A stretch of DNA of 64,000 bases from Bradyrhizobium sp. Tv2a-2 (GCF_000472425.1 NZ_AXAI01000008.1:62001-126000), one strand, 5' to 3'; positions 32,692 to 42,126 are shown, counted from the stretch's first letter. Notes: a model not told the origin generated them from the sequence alone. Translations and numbers: made by a program.

Positions 32692-32791
32692 AGCGCGATG
32701 AGATTTGGTTGAATCGTCATCGCGCTTTAGGTCTTTGATTGAGCATGATCTTTTCGGAAAACCGCTACGCACTTTTCCGGATCATGCTTTA
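32690..32791. repeat. two-hairpin intergenic repeat, family 1, copy B
   Basis: This is the reverse-oriented copy: AAAGCGCGATGAG pairs with CATCGCGCTTT, then AGCATGATCTTTTCGG pairs with CCGGATCATGCTTT. It starts at the second base of the transglycosylase stop codon. Confidence 0.75.
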
Positions 32792-32980
32792 GCCGCTCGG
32801 CCAATGGCCGATCCGCGCCCTTAACAAAACGTCAATAAAACCAGTCGGTTATGGTGAACGCTTTGTTAAGCGTCGTGGTTTACTTTCTCTTGTCATGGCC
32901 AACGCGCCTGCTCCGCGCCCCACGCGGAACAGGTGGCGTCGAGAGGCTGTATGGGTTTGGTTGCGTAGGCCGGAAAGACA

Positions 32981-34156
32981 ATGATCGTTCGGCAGTTCAT
33001 CAATTGGATCAGGACGGCTTCCGCGGGCGAGCGGGCGGAGGCGACGCGTTCCCTGGCGCGGGCCTGGTTGATTTCCGATCTCTCCGAGGACGACCGCGCG
33101 GCGGCCGAAGGCGCGCTGCTCATGATGCTGGACGATCCGTCGCCCCTGGTGCGCCAGGCCATGGCAGACGTGTTTGCGCGCAGCGCGGAGGCGCCGGCGG
33201 CGATCGTTCAGGCACTGTCGCAGGACCAGTCCTCGGTCGCGCTTGCCGTGCTCGAACATTCGCCGCTTCTGATCGACGCCGATCTTGTCGATATCGTCGC
33301 GACCGGCGATTGCGAAACCCAGTGCGCCGTGGCCCGACGCGTCAGGCTGCCGGTATCGGTCTGTGCCGCGATCGCCGAGGTCGGCAGTGCGGCGGCTGCG
33401 CTTGAATTGATCGAAAACCCCTACGCGGCGCTTGCGCCGTTCTCCTGGGACCGCATCGTCGAGCGGCACGGTCATCTCGCCGCCATCAGGGAATCCATGC
33501 TGGTTCTGGAGGGGTTGCCGGCGGCGACGCGTGCAGCCCTCGTCGCAAAATTGTCGGAGACGCTGGCGCAGTTCGTGGTCGCCAGGAATTGGCTGAGCGC
33601 CGACCGGGCAGGTCGCCTCACCAGCGAAGCGCGCGACCGCTCGACGCTGAACATCGCGGCGTGCTCGGGCGGCGAGGACATGCGCGGCCTCGTCAGCCAT
33701 CTGCGCCAAACCGGCCAGCTGACCGCGGGACTCGTGCTGCGCGCGCTGCTCTCGGGCAATCTCGAATTGTTCGAGGCCGCGCTGGCTGAATTGTCGGAGC
33801 TGCCACAGGCGCGCGTGGCCTCGCTGTTGCACGATCGCGGCGGCGCGAGCCTGGAGGCGCTGCTGCGCCGCGCCGGCCTGCCGGAATCGACCTTTGCCGC
33901 CTTCCGCGTCGCGCTCGATGTCTGTCACGAGATCGGTTTTGCGGACTCCGCCGGCACCGCGGCGCGGCTGCGGCGGCGAATGGTGGAGCGCGTACTGACC
34001 CAATGCGAGACCGACGGCAGCGCCACCGAACAGCTCCTCATCCTCTTGCGCCGCTTCGCCACCGAATCCGCCCGCGAAGAGGCGCGCTTGTTCTGCGAGG
34101 AATTGCTGTCGGAGGAGGCGATCGCGCCGCTGCACCACGACCTGATCGCGGCGTAG
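32981..34156 (+). CDS. DUF2336 domain-containing protein
   Basis: 391 residues. It is entirely helical and built of HEAT/ARM-like repeats (LLMMLDDPSPLVRQAMADVF, LAVLEHSPLLIDADLVDIV, VARRVRLPVSVCAAIAEVG), matching DUF2336, a family restricted mainly to alphaproteobacteria. It is predicted cytosolic and probably a protein-interaction scaffold; function is not established. The ATG at 32981 is preceded by CCGGAAAGACA. Confidence 0.75.
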   Translation: MIVRQFINWIRTASAGERAEATRSLARAWLISDLSEDDRAAAEGALLMMLDDPSPLVRQAMADVFARSAEAPAAIVQALSQDQSSVALAVLEHSPLLIDADLVDIVATGDCETQCAVARRVRLPVSVCAAIAEVGSAAAALELIENPYAALAPFSWDRIVERHGHLAAIRESMLVLEGLPAATRAALVAKLSETLAQFVVARNWLSADRAGRLTSEARDRSTLNIAACSGGEDMRGLVSHLRQTGQLTAGLVLRALLSGNLELFEAALAELSELPQARVASLLHDRGGASLEALLRRAGLPESTFAAFRVALDVCHEIGFADSAGTAARLRRRMVERVLTQCETDGSATEQLLILLRRFATESAREEARLFCEELLSEEAIAPLHHDLIAA

Positions 34157-34503
34157 TCGGACATCCGCACTCCGCGTCATCCCGGCGAAAAGCCGGGACC
34201 ATCATCACAGGACCTTATTGTTGTAAGGGGTCGCAGCCCCGGGCACGTGATGGCCAGGCTTGTGCCGGCCATCCACGTGTCGCCGTGAAACGTGATACGC
34301 AGCAAAACCACCGACGCCATTCGACGCCACGGCAGGTAATGGCCCGAAGCTGCCGACCCGGCATGTCTGCTCCATGTCCGCTCATGCGGGCGGCGTGAAG
34401 CGGACTCGATATGCTCAAACAGAGTTCTTCGGGTTGTGACCCAAAGCGACGCAGTAAATGCGCAATGCGAAATGAGGCGCCGAAAATGGCGAGCGCCGCC
34501 AGC
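34157..34503. other. 347-bp intergenic region
   Basis: It holds the palindrome at 34181-34197 directly after the DUF2336 gene and otherwise no supported gene. Base composition becomes more mixed here, and this is the left edge of the repeat-rich stretch that runs to 37.6 kb. Confidence 0.4.
34181..34197. repeat. short palindrome CCCGGCGAAAAGCCGGG
   Basis: A GC-rich hairpin 24 bp after the DUF2336 stop, of the same kind as the one at 18589-18604. It is preceded by CGTCAT and followed by ACC, a context common for this repeat type. Confidence 0.5.
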
Positions 34504-35298
34504 TCAATCAATCACAATTTGCCCAAACAGCGACTCCGGCCGGAGCTCAAGCCCGCCAGCGGAAAACGGCCGGTCGCTAACCAGCAACAGCATAAGGCAA
34601 ACGCCGAGAGCCGTCGATAGGATGAACAAATTCACGGCCATCGCGTGCGGCCGCTCGATGTGCACGATGCCGACGGTCACAAGCATGAGCGTCGCAAGAA
34701 CGAGAATGACAATCCACTGCATGGGCAGCACAGAAGCCTCGCTGAGCAAAATGCGATTCCGCCTTGCGTCGAGAGCTTGCTCGATTGCAACCATTGTGCG
34801 TTGCTGCGCGATCTGCTGGCCGGGATTTTCCGGCACAAAGGACAATAGCGCCGACATCGCGTCGGTGAGTCCCGGTACGGAGGTTTGCATTTTAGCGCTG
34901 CCGCTCAGCATGGCGGGCCATGCGTCTTCTTTGGTGAATTGCAGGTACTGGCCGATGGCGTTGCGTATCTCGGTCTGCGGATTATGCGGGAACCTTTTGG
35001 CCAGTGTCACAATTTCCTCGATGTTGCGGGCCTCATCCCTGACGACGGCATTGGCGTGATCCAAATTGATCCATATCCGGGACGCGACGAACGCGAACAC
35101 AAGCCCGGTAAGAACTGACAAGGGCGTCAACATAACAGGTGTTGTCGCCTTCAACTCGTTCGCGATGCGTTTTGAAACCAATACTTGGGCGATTACGAAG
35201 ACTATAGCCGCGCAGAGATAACACGCTCCGAAGGCAATGAGACCGATAACGGTCGCCGGTTGCGATTCAATCCATAACAGCAGGCGATCGAATTCCAT
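34504..35298 (-). CDS. DUF4239 (bestrophin-like) membrane protein
   Basis: 264 residues from the ATG at 35298. Two transmembrane hairpins are visible: residues 16-40 with 58-76, and 196-216 with 220-240. The region between (residues 85-190) is a soluble domain with ARNIEEIVTLAKRFP and RRNRILLSEASVLPMQWIVI, the pattern of DUF4239 proteins. This family resembles bestrophin channels at low identity; the function is unproven. The gene lies at the edge of a repeat-rich region. Confidence 0.7.
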   Translation of the reverse strand: MEFDRLLLWIESQPATVIGLIAFGACYLCAAIVFVIAQVLVSKRIANELKATTPVMLTPLSVLTGLVFAFVASRIWINLDHANAVVRDEARNIEEIVTLAKRFPHNPQTEIRNAIGQYLQFTKEDAWPAMLSGSAKMQTSVPGLTDAMSALLSFVPENPGQQIAQQRTMVAIEQALDARRNRILLSEASVLPMQWIVILVLATLMLVTVGIVHIERPHAMAVNLFILSTALGVCLMLLLVSDRPFSAGGLELRPESLFGQIVID

Positions 35299-36065
35299 GC
35301 GGCTTCCCAAAACAGCTGTCTTTCACAACCGCGATGAACCGCGACAAGCCATTACTGACGTAACACGCGCGCCTCACGTTCACTACGTATCCGTCAAATT
35401 CAGCGCGCGGTCAACCAGTGCGTGCGATGTCACGCAGATTTTGTCGTGAGGGACGCCAGCAATTCGCGAACTGCGAAATGGAGATGCTTCCAACCTCGTT
35501 GGGTCCTTTCGCTAATTGACATCCCGCTCACGGAGTTCAACCAGTCGATCATCAAGTACCCGAACATCAAACGTTTTCCGGGCGGAGCCTCAAACGACAT
35601 GATCCCGAACCCACAGAATCCGGAAAATCCGCTGCCCCATGATCCCATGAAGGTATCAAAGACTATTGGAGCTGGAGGCGGCTAGATACGTAGCACAGGA
35701 CTGAACGGATTCGGTGCTTGGCCGCACCTGGTGGCCCAGCATTTCTTGTGCGATGCATGAGTCGGCTCCTGGCCCAACCCGGACCCACGGGGATGTCCGC
35801 TTTTGCCCCGCTAATGGGGGGAAAAGCTGACATCAATTCTGCCTCCTCTGACCCGCTTCGGTCTGCCCGGCGAGCGAGTTGCACGGATTTCGGCAGCGGA
35901 CTCGACATCCTTCCGATCCGCAATCAAAGCGCCGAGGGACGAATAGCCCTCTCTACCCATCCTCCGATTTCGCCAATGGCGGAGCAACGGCTGCGCGAGT
36001 AACATGGTCACACTGGACCTGGACGGGTTCTTCTGAACTTCAAGAAGTCAAATGGAGGAATGGCA
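35299..36065. other. 767-bp repeat-rich region without a supported gene
   Basis: No convincing gene. It contains one copy of the GATGTCCGCTTTT palindrome (35792-35834), which gives rise to spurious reading frames on both strands (peptides like MSAFAPLMGGKADI). A short plus-strand frame from 35599 encodes a Pro/Asn-rich peptide (MIPNPQNPENPLPHDPM) with no clear ribosome site. Confidence 0.45.
35792..35834. repeat. palindrome family 3, copy 1
   Basis: GATGTCCGCTTTTGCCCC pairs with GGGGGGAAAAGCTGACATC. Related but less perfect copies lie at 36710-36740 and 37514-37555. Confidence 0.65.
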
Positions 36066-36593
36066 ATGTCGGTCCCTTGCAGGTTCGAACGGAGCCTTCT
36101 CAGCCACGAAGAATATGAGACGATCCGGCTCACGCACCATCCCGCCATCTATGACGTCGAGGCGGCTGAGCTTGAGGCCATGCGATCCCGCTTGCGCAAG
36201 ATGCGCGATAAGGAGCGAACGCTCGGCCGACAAAGGCGGCGCGAGGAGCGCGGAAAAGCCGAGGCTCGCGGAGCAAGCTTTCCAGGGACCGCCGAGCATG
36301 CATCACAACGCAAACAACTCTTCGCCGCGGCGCTGAAGCGAGTGAACAAGGAGCACAGGCGACTTCACAATCTGGCAGCTCGGACCGCACATGTCGAAGC
36401 GGCCCGAAAGACTCTCGCGCTGCATCGAGCCGCGAACTTCATGACTTATCCACCTGCCGGCGCTACCGCGAACGAAGGCATGGTGCCGAAGGCGAGCCTA
36501 CGCCGAAGAAAGATCATTACAGGCGCAAAAATCGGACGAGTGTCGCAGTCGACAAGAGTTGCTCAAGCGGTGCGCGACGCGCGAGGTGTATGA
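36066..36593 (+). CDS. basic hypothetical protein
   Basis: 175 residues from the ATG at 36066, with GGAGG eight bases upstream; an ATG at 36060 is too close to that site. The protein is helical and very basic (MRSRLRKMRDKERTLGRQRRREERGKAE, KRVNKEHRRLHNLAARTAH), so it may bind nucleic acid or be a coiled coil. As I recall, similar proteins recur in Bradyrhizobium genomes. No family is recognised. Confidence 0.6.
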   Translation: MSVPCRFERSLLSHEEYETIRLTHHPAIYDVEAAELEAMRSRLRKMRDKERTLGRQRRREERGKAEARGASFPGTAEHASQRKQLFAAALKRVNKEHRRLHNLAARTAHVEAARKTLALHRAANFMTYPPAGATANEGMVPKASLRRRKIITGAKIGRVSQSTRVAQAVRDARGV

Positions 36594-36709
36594 GCCTTAA
36601 GCCGACCAACGTGCCGATTGGTCGATACGCGACGCGTGGCCCCTTTTTGATCAAAGGAGGGCGTAATGTCGCCTTTTGGTCCCTAGGCGGCGGTTGGGGG
36701 ATGTCTGCT

Positions 36710-36740
36710 ATTCCGCCGCTGTCAAGAGTAAGCGGACATC
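36710..36740. repeat. palindrome family 3, copy 2
   Basis: GATGTCTGCT at 36710 pairs with AGCGGACATC ending at 36740, around a 10-base loop. It is a degenerate relative of the copy at 35792. Confidence 0.55.
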
Positions 36741-36789
36741 CGGCGAACGGACCGATATCGAGGCTCGTGATCCAACTCTGCCCTCTTCG

Positions 36790-36990
36790 TCATCCCAACA
36801 GCATGCATGCGAAGGGATCATTGACCGGGCGATTGGATTGCGCCGGCGTGCGCAGTTCAGGCGTCCAACGAATTCCGTGATTCCGCGCGTCCGCCCGAAT
36901 TGTAGGTTTGGCGACAGCCGCTGAGGCTGGGGTAAGTGCAATGCTGCTGAACGCGAAAATTGCAAAGGCGAGAAAAGCGCATCGAAACAT
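36790..36990 (-). CDS. small secreted hypothetical protein
   Basis: 66 residues from the ATG at 36990 behind GGGAGAATCGAA. A signal peptide (LAFAIFAFSSIALTPASA-A) leads to a mature peptide of about 43 residues. The frame stays open upstream to an ATG at 37152, and that extension itself begins with a signal-like sequence (MLTVKVIALFLGAGMPVSVFAG), so either start is possible. Confidence 0.5.
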   Translation of the reverse strand: MFRCAFLAFAIFAFSSIALTPASAAVAKPTIRADARNHGIRWTPELRTPAQSNRPVNDPFACMLLG

Positions 36991-37152
36991 TTCGATTCTC
37001 CCTACGAGTGACAATGAGTTTGCTAACAGCGTCGTTTCTATGAGAGACACGCGGTGATGGCGAGAAGCAGATTGGGGGCCGAACTCTCCTGCAAACACTG
37101 AGACCGGCATCCCCGCGCCGAGAAAAAGAGCAATGACTTTGACCGTGAGCAT

Positions 37153-37589
37153 TCGTAATCCCCATTAGAACAACCCCCGGCGCACTGAACCCTGATCCCG
37201 AATCGTTTCAGCCCGTCTTCGCCCAATTAGGAAAATGGTTCGTGCTTATTTCGTCGGAGCCGGCGCCGCGCAATCGGTTCACCGGCCCGTGAGTGTGGGA
37301 GCCCAATTGGGGCGGTTCGGAACGTTCCCCGTCGACGCGTGACGGACCTAACCGGTCGGATGGAATTGCGTCTGATGGTTTTGGAGAAGGCCGCCGCAGC
37401 TGAGACAAATCAGCGGATGATCGTGCGTCGGCGCTGCTTCAAAGAGCGCCGACGAAAACGCTCCTTTGTTGCGGTGCATGTGTCCGAAAGTGGACCCACA
37501 TGCGAAGTCCGGCAATGTCCGCGTCCCCGCCGCTATCGGGAGCATGGCAGACATCAGGTGCGCCGTGATTTATGGGTACGCGCCCCAGC
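37153..37589. other. 437-bp repeat-rich region without a supported gene
   Basis: It carries the third copy of the GATGTCC palindrome (37514-37555) and nothing that reads convincingly as a gene. It marks the right edge of the gene-poor stretch starting at 34.2 kb. Confidence 0.45.
37514..37555. repeat. palindrome family 3, copy 3
   Basis: ATGTCCGC at 37515 pairs with GCAGACAT ending at 37554. It is the most divergent of the three copies. Confidence 0.5.
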
Positions 37590-38171
37590 TCACTCGCCCG
37601 GCACGATGCTCGGGGCGAGGATGGCTTCGAGGTGCTCGGGCCGGTCGCGGTTGGCGTGGGCGAGATATTCGTCGGCGACGCGGCGCAGCCGCCGGCTGAG
37701 TTCGGTGGCCACCATCGTCGCGTCGAACTTGGTGTGATCGTTCACGATCGCCTGGATCGCGTTGATGTGGTGCTCGATGAGCTCCGATGGCACCTTTTTC
37801 AGGTCGGGCGCGTGTTCGATGACCCGGCACAGGCTGTCGGCGACGGTGCCGGCATGGAAGAAGCCGAAGGTGGCGGCATCGCCTTTGATGTCGTGGGCGG
37901 CGCGGAACAGCTCTTCGCTCGCTTTCTGGTTGAAGCCGTCCTGGCGAATATGCGCATATGCGGCCGAAAGCCGGTCGGCTTCGGCGAGCATCCAGCCCTT
38001 GAACTCGCCAGAGAGCCCCGCGAGCGCCTGCTCGGCACGCGCCACCGGATCGTCGGAGTCCTTTTCATCCTCCACGCGCCGCAAGACCGTGCGCAGCGGG
38101 TTCGGTTGAGTGATGACGTGATGCGTCGCGAAGGCTTTGACTTCGATATCGGACGGCTTGTTCTTGCCCAT
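37590..38171 (-). CDS. Hpt-domain phosphotransfer protein
   Basis: 193 residues. Residues 40-135 form a histidine phosphotransfer domain with the phosphorylated His93 in AAHDIKGDAATFGF, followed by a helical tail. It is the last of three minus-strand genes (nadK, response regulator, Hpt), 21 bp after the response regulator, and no histidine kinase is nearby. It likely receives phosphate from a kinase encoded elsewhere. Confidence 0.8.
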   Translation of the reverse strand: MGKNKPSDIEVKAFATHHVITQPNPLRTVLRRVEDEKDSDDPVARAEQALAGLSGEFKGWMLAEADRLSAAYAHIRQDGFNQKASEELFRAAHDIKGDAATFGFFHAGTVADSLCRVIEHAPDLKKVPSELIEHHINAIQAIVNDHTKFDATMVATELSRRLRRVADEYLAHANRDRPEHLEAILAPSIVPGE

Positions 38172-38192
38172 GGCTCTCGGACTCTCTCGCCG

Positions 38193-38738
38193 CTAGATAG
38201 AGGATTTGGCCTTGTCGAGCAGCGAGGGCTGCTGCAGCACTTCCACTTCGCCGCCGACACGGCGCTCGGGACCGATATAGGCCGTGCTCGTATTGCGCCT
38301 CCGGTCGGGGCCGAAATAGGTCTTGGTCTTGATGAAGGGGCGGGGATTGGCGACCACGTTGAGGATGCGCTGATAGAGCCCCTTGGCCGAAATCGGCTTG
38401 GCCAGGAATTCGGTGACGCCGGCGTCGCGCGCCACGGTCACGCGCCGCTTGTCGGAATGTCCGGTCAGCATGATGATGGGGGCGTAGGGATTGCCCTTGG
38501 ATTCCGGCTGCCGGATCATCTGCGCAAGCTCGAGCCCGTCGAAGATCGGCATCGCCCAGTCGGTGATGACAATGTCGGGCACATAGTGCGTGTACATTTC
38601 AAGCGCGGTCGCGCCGTCCTCGGCCTCATAGACTTCGCGCGCACCGAAGGAGTGCAACAGCGTGCGCAGGATTCTTCTCATATGCGGATTGTCGTCGCAG
38701 ACGAGGAAGCGCAGCTTGTTGAAATCGATGCGGAACAT
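38193..38738 (-). CDS. CheY-like single-domain response regulator with a C-terminal extension
   Basis: 181 residues from the ATG at 38738; a longer frame to 38798 is not needed. The receiver domain (8-130) has Asp15/16, the phosphoacceptor Asp60 (VITDWAMP), Thr92 and Lys114 (LAKPIS). A 50-residue tail repeats a YFGPDRRR / YIGPERRV motif. There is no DNA-binding domain, so output is by protein interaction. It pairs with the Hpt gene 21 bp downstream. Confidence 0.85.
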   Translation of the reverse strand: MFRIDFNKLRFLVCDDNPHMRRILRTLLHSFGAREVYEAEDGATALEMYTHYVPDIVITDWAMPIFDGLELAQMIRQPESKGNPYAPIIMLTGHSDKRRVTVARDAGVTEFLAKPISAKGLYQRILNVVANPRPFIKTKTYFGPDRRRNTSTAYIGPERRVGGEVEVLQQPSLLDKAKSSI

Positions 38739-38851
38739 GGCCCGGCCCTGAAACGCTGAACGCGCGACGTCGTGTGTCGGTATATTGCCGTTAACCATAT
38801 GGGCCGGTGGTTAACGAACGGTTGCGGCGCGGAACTAACTGCGCAGCAATT

Positions 38852-39631
38852 TCAGTTGCCGAACTGCTCCCGCAGAATGCGCTCCTCAAGGCTGTGGCCG
38901 GGGTCGAACAGCATCCGCATCGAGATCGTCTTGTCGGAGAGCACCTCGACGCGGCGGACATCGCGCACCTCGTCGTGGTCGGCGACCGCGGCGACCGGAC
39001 GCTTTTCGCCTTCGAGCACCTCGATGGTGACATAGGCCGTGTTCGGCAACAGCGCGCCGCGCCAGCGCCGGGGGCGGAAGGCGCTGATCGGGGTGAGCGC
39101 AAGCAGCGCCGCGTTGATCGGCAGGATCGGGCCCTGGACCGAGAGGTTGTAGGCGGTCGATCCGGCTGGCGTCGCCACCAGCACGCCGTCGGCAATCAAT
39201 TCCGGCATGCGCTCCTGCTCGTCGATCAGGATACGCAGCCGCGCCGCCTGGTAGGTCTGGCGGTACAGATAGACTTCGTTGAAGGCGTGGTGGACGTGGA
39301 TCTCGCCCTTGTTGTCGGTGGCGCGCATCAGAAGCGGATGGATCACCGACTCCCGCGCGGCTGCAAGCCGCGTGCGCAGGTCGTGGCTCGAGAACTCGTT
39401 CATCAGAAAGCCGACGGTGCCGCGATGCATGCCATAGATCGGCCTGCCGGAGCGCATGTGCTTGTGCAGCGTCTGCAGCATCAATCCGTCGCCGCCGAGC
39501 GCGACCACCACGTCGGCTTCCTCGGGCGCGCAATTGCCGTAGATCTCGGTCAGCTGCACGAGCGCAGCCTGCGCTTCGGGCACGGTGCTCGCGACAAAGG
39601 CGATCCTGTCATATCGCTTGGGCTTACTCAT
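38852..39631 (-). CDS. nadK: NAD kinase
   Basis: 259 residues from the ATG at 39631 (MSKPKRYDRIAFVAS). It phosphorylates NAD to NADP. The GGDG motif is at 46-49 (ALGGDGLM), the NE motif at Asn118-Glu119 (HHAFNEV), and GSTAYNLSVQGPI follows, all characteristic. Length is at the short end typical of alphaproteobacterial NadK. The response regulator starts 113 bp downstream. Confidence 0.92.
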   Translation of the reverse strand: MSKPKRYDRIAFVASTVPEAQAALVQLTEIYGNCAPEEADVVVALGGDGLMLQTLHKHMRSGRPIYGMHRGTVGFLMNEFSSHDLRTRLAAARESVIHPLLMRATDNKGEIHVHHAFNEVYLYRQTYQAARLRILIDEQERMPELIADGVLVATPAGSTAYNLSVQGPILPINAALLALTPISAFRPRRWRGALLPNTAYVTIEVLEGEKRPVAAVADHDEVRDVRRVEVLSDKTISMRMLFDPGHSLEERILREQFGN

Positions 39632-39917
39632 GAACTCGAGGCTCGTTGCAGGCGCGACAAGGGGACTGGGCCCGCGTCGTCTATACACCCGTGCCGCCCT
39701 TGTCGAGGTCGCCGGCCTTGCTTTCGCGTCAAACAGAGTAAACGGCCCCGTTCGCCAGCGGCAGCTTGCGCGATTTTGATGGGGGGCTGCCGCCCGCCTG
39801 GCTTGCCGATACCGTGGACATGTCGCAATTTCGGGCTAGAAACTCCGCAAATAATGCTGTCGCCCGCGAAGGACGTGGGCCTTTGGCCTATCGGCGGGCG
39901 TTGGGAGAAAACAAATC

Positions 39918-41465
39918 ATGCGCATCGTACGACCCATCGTCCTCAGCCTCCTGATCCTGCTCAGTGCGGCGGTCGCCAGCGTTCGCGCCGATGATGCTGC
40001 GCCCGAAACCCCCGCCGCCGCCGCGCCGACCGGGCAGAAGGGCGGCGGCGCACGCGCCGCCAATGCACCATCATCGGCGACGACGGCCGAGCAGCACAAG
40101 CTGCCGCCGGATTCCGTGACCAAGCAGACGCTCGATCTTCCCGGCCGCAAGCTTGCATTCACCGCCACGGCCGGCTCGATCCGTCTGTTCGACGACAAGG
40201 GCGAGGCTCAGGCCGATATCGCCTACATCGCCTATCAACTCGACGGCACCGATCGCGCGAGCCGCCCCGTGACCTTTGTCTTCAATGGCGGCCCGGGCGC
40301 GTCCTCGGCCTGGCTGCAGCTCGGCAATAACGGGCCCTGGCGGCTCGCGCTCAATGGGGATGCGGTGACGCCCTCGACCTCGCCGGACCTCAAGCCCAAC
40401 GCCGAGACGTGGCTGGACTTCACCGACCTCGTCTTCGTCGATCCGGTCGGGACCGGCTACAGCCGTTTCGTCGCACCCGGCGACGAGGTGCGGAAGAAAT
40501 TCTATTCGGTCGATGGCGATGTCGCCTCGATCGCGCTGACGATCCGCCGCTGGCTGGAGAAGAACGATCGTCTATTGTCACCCAAATATGTCGTGGGCGA
40601 AAGCTATGGCGGCATCCGCGGTCCGAAGGTCGTGCGCAACCTGCAGATGCAGCAGGGGGTCGGCGTCAGCGGGCTCATCCTGCTCTCGCCGGTGCTCGAC
40701 TTCCGCGAATTCTCAGGCTCCAGCATTCTGCAATATGTGTGGAGCCTGCCGAGCTATGCGGCGGTCGCGCGCGAAAAGGAAAAGCCGGGCGTCACCCGCG
40801 CCGACATGAAGGATGTCGAAGCTTATGCGCGCACGGATTTCCTCGTCGACCTCGTGAAGGGCCAGGTGGACGTGGATGCGACCAACCGGCTCGCCGACAA
40901 GGTCGCTGCGCTCACCGGTATCGACCAGGCGGTGAGCCGCAGGCTCGGCGGCCGTTTCGACGTTGCCGAGTTCCGGCGCGAATTCGACCGTCGCAACGGC
41001 AAGGTGACGGGGCGCTATGACGCCTCCGTGCTCGGCACCGATCCCTATCCGGATTCGAGCTTCTTCCACTTTGGCGATCCTTCCGGCGACTCGCTGCAGG
41101 CGCCACTGACCAGCGCGGCCGTCGATTTGATCACCCGTAAGCTGAATTGGCGGCCCGACGGTTCGTATGAGGTGTTGAATCCTGCCGTCGAGCGGGCCTG
41201 GGATTTCGGCCGCGGCCTGCAGCCGCTGCAGTCGGTGACGGAACTCAGGCAGATCCTGGCGCTCGATCCGAAGCTGAAGGTCCTGGTGGCGCACGGGCTG
41301 TTCGATCTGGCGACGCCCTATTTCGGCTCACAGGTGGAACTCGACCAGCTGCCGCCCTTTGCCGCGCGCGTCAAGCTCGTGGTCTATCCGGGCGGGCACA
41401 TGTTCTATTCCCGCGACGCCTCGCGCCAGGCCTTTCGCGGCGAGGTCGAGGCATTGATGAAGTGA
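39918..41465 (+). CDS. S10 family serine carboxypeptidase
   Basis: 515 residues. Signal peptide (PIVLSLLILLSAAVASVRA-D), then a Pro/Ala linker to about residue 60. The S10 signature is intact: FNGGPGASSAWL at 122-133, nucleophile Ser229 in VVGESYGGIRG, then a C-terminal AHGLFDLATPY and YPGGHMFYSRDAS supplying Asp and His. Predicted secreted or periplasmic carboxypeptidase. Such enzymes are common in soil and plant-associated bacteria; the substrate is unknown. Confidence 0.88.
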   Translation: MRIVRPIVLSLLILLSAAVASVRADDAAPETPAAAAPTGQKGGGARAANAPSSATTAEQHKLPPDSVTKQTLDLPGRKLAFTATAGSIRLFDDKGEAQADIAYIAYQLDGTDRASRPVTFVFNGGPGASSAWLQLGNNGPWRLALNGDAVTPSTSPDLKPNAETWLDFTDLVFVDPVGTGYSRFVAPGDEVRKKFYSVDGDVASIALTIRRWLEKNDRLLSPKYVVGESYGGIRGPKVVRNLQMQQGVGVSGLILLSPVLDFREFSGSSILQYVWSLPSYAAVAREKEKPGVTRADMKDVEAYARTDFLVDLVKGQVDVDATNRLADKVAALTGIDQAVSRRLGGRFDVAEFRREFDRRNGKVTGRYDASVLGTDPYPDSSFFHFGDPSGDSLQAPLTSAAVDLITRKLNWRPDGSYEVLNPAVERAWDFGRGLQPLQSVTELRQILALDPKLKVLVAHGLFDLATPYFGSQVELDQLPPFAARVKLVVYPGGHMFYSRDASRQAFRGEVEALMK

Positions 41466-41580
41466 CGAAACGGCGTTGCCGTTCCGTCATTCCAGAATGG
41501 TGCGCAAGCACCAGACCTCAGATAAGCTGGAAAGATAAGCTGGAGATTCCGGGTTCGGCTCTCACGAGCCGCCCCGGAAA

Positions 41581-42126
41581 TCAGTACACCAGGCCCGTGC
41601 CCGGCGGCTGCTCGAGCGCAGCTGCAAGCGAGCGATACTCCTCGCTGTCCTTGCCGGCCAATTGGGCGATCTTGCTCAGGTGGTATTCGGCCTGGTCGCG
41701 GTTACCCTGTTCGACCTGCCACAAGCCGTAATACTGCCAGGTCTTGACGTGGTTCGGATCCGCCTGCAGCGCGCGCTCGTACCAGACCTGCGACAGCTTG
41801 TAGTCGCCGAGCTTGCGGTAGGAGTAGCCGATCAGGTTGGCGACGGCGGCGTTGTCGTCATGGCCGAGCGCCTTGAGCTGATCGATTGCGCTCGCATAAT
41901 CGTGACGGTCGTAGATCGTGGTGTAGGCCGCGCGATAACCGTCCTTGAACTGGGCGTATTGCCTTGTATCGGGCAGCGAGCTGCCTCTCTTCTTGTCCTT
42001 CTTGCTCGAAGCAGGCGGAGACGGATTCTCGTCGCTGGCGGCATAGACCTTTGTGATGATCGGCGCCGTCGCCAGTGCCATCGACAATGTTGCAAGTGTC
42101 AGAAGCCTGGCCGCAGATTTTCGCAT
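41581..42126 (-). CDS. secreted TPR-repeat protein
   Basis: 181 residues from the ATG at 42126 behind AGGAGAAG. A signal peptide (LLTLATLSMALATAPIITKVYA-A) precedes three TPR-like repeats (about 65-160), of which ANLIGYSYRKLGDYKLSQVWYERALQADP is the clearest. Predicted periplasmic scaffold. It is convergent with the carboxypeptidase gene. Confidence 0.75.
   Translation of the reverse strand: MRKSAARLLTLATLSMALATAPIITKVYAASDENPSPPASSKKDKKRGSSLPDTRQYAQFKDGYRAAYTTIYDRHDYASAIDQLKALGHDDNAAVANLIGYSYRKLGDYKLSQVWYERALQADPNHVKTWQYYGLWQVEQGNRDQAEYHLSKIAQLAGKDSEEYRSLAAALEQPPGTGLVY

Noticed and set aside
34411..35059. Plus-strand frames opposite the DUF4239 gene
   Set aside because: They overlap a well-formed membrane protein on the other strand and show no domain.
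35663..36002. Plus- and minus-strand frames with MSAF..KADI peptides
   Set aside because: They come from the GATGTCCGCTTTT palindrome. This repeat generates the same spurious peptide in many Bradyrhizobium annotations, as I recall.
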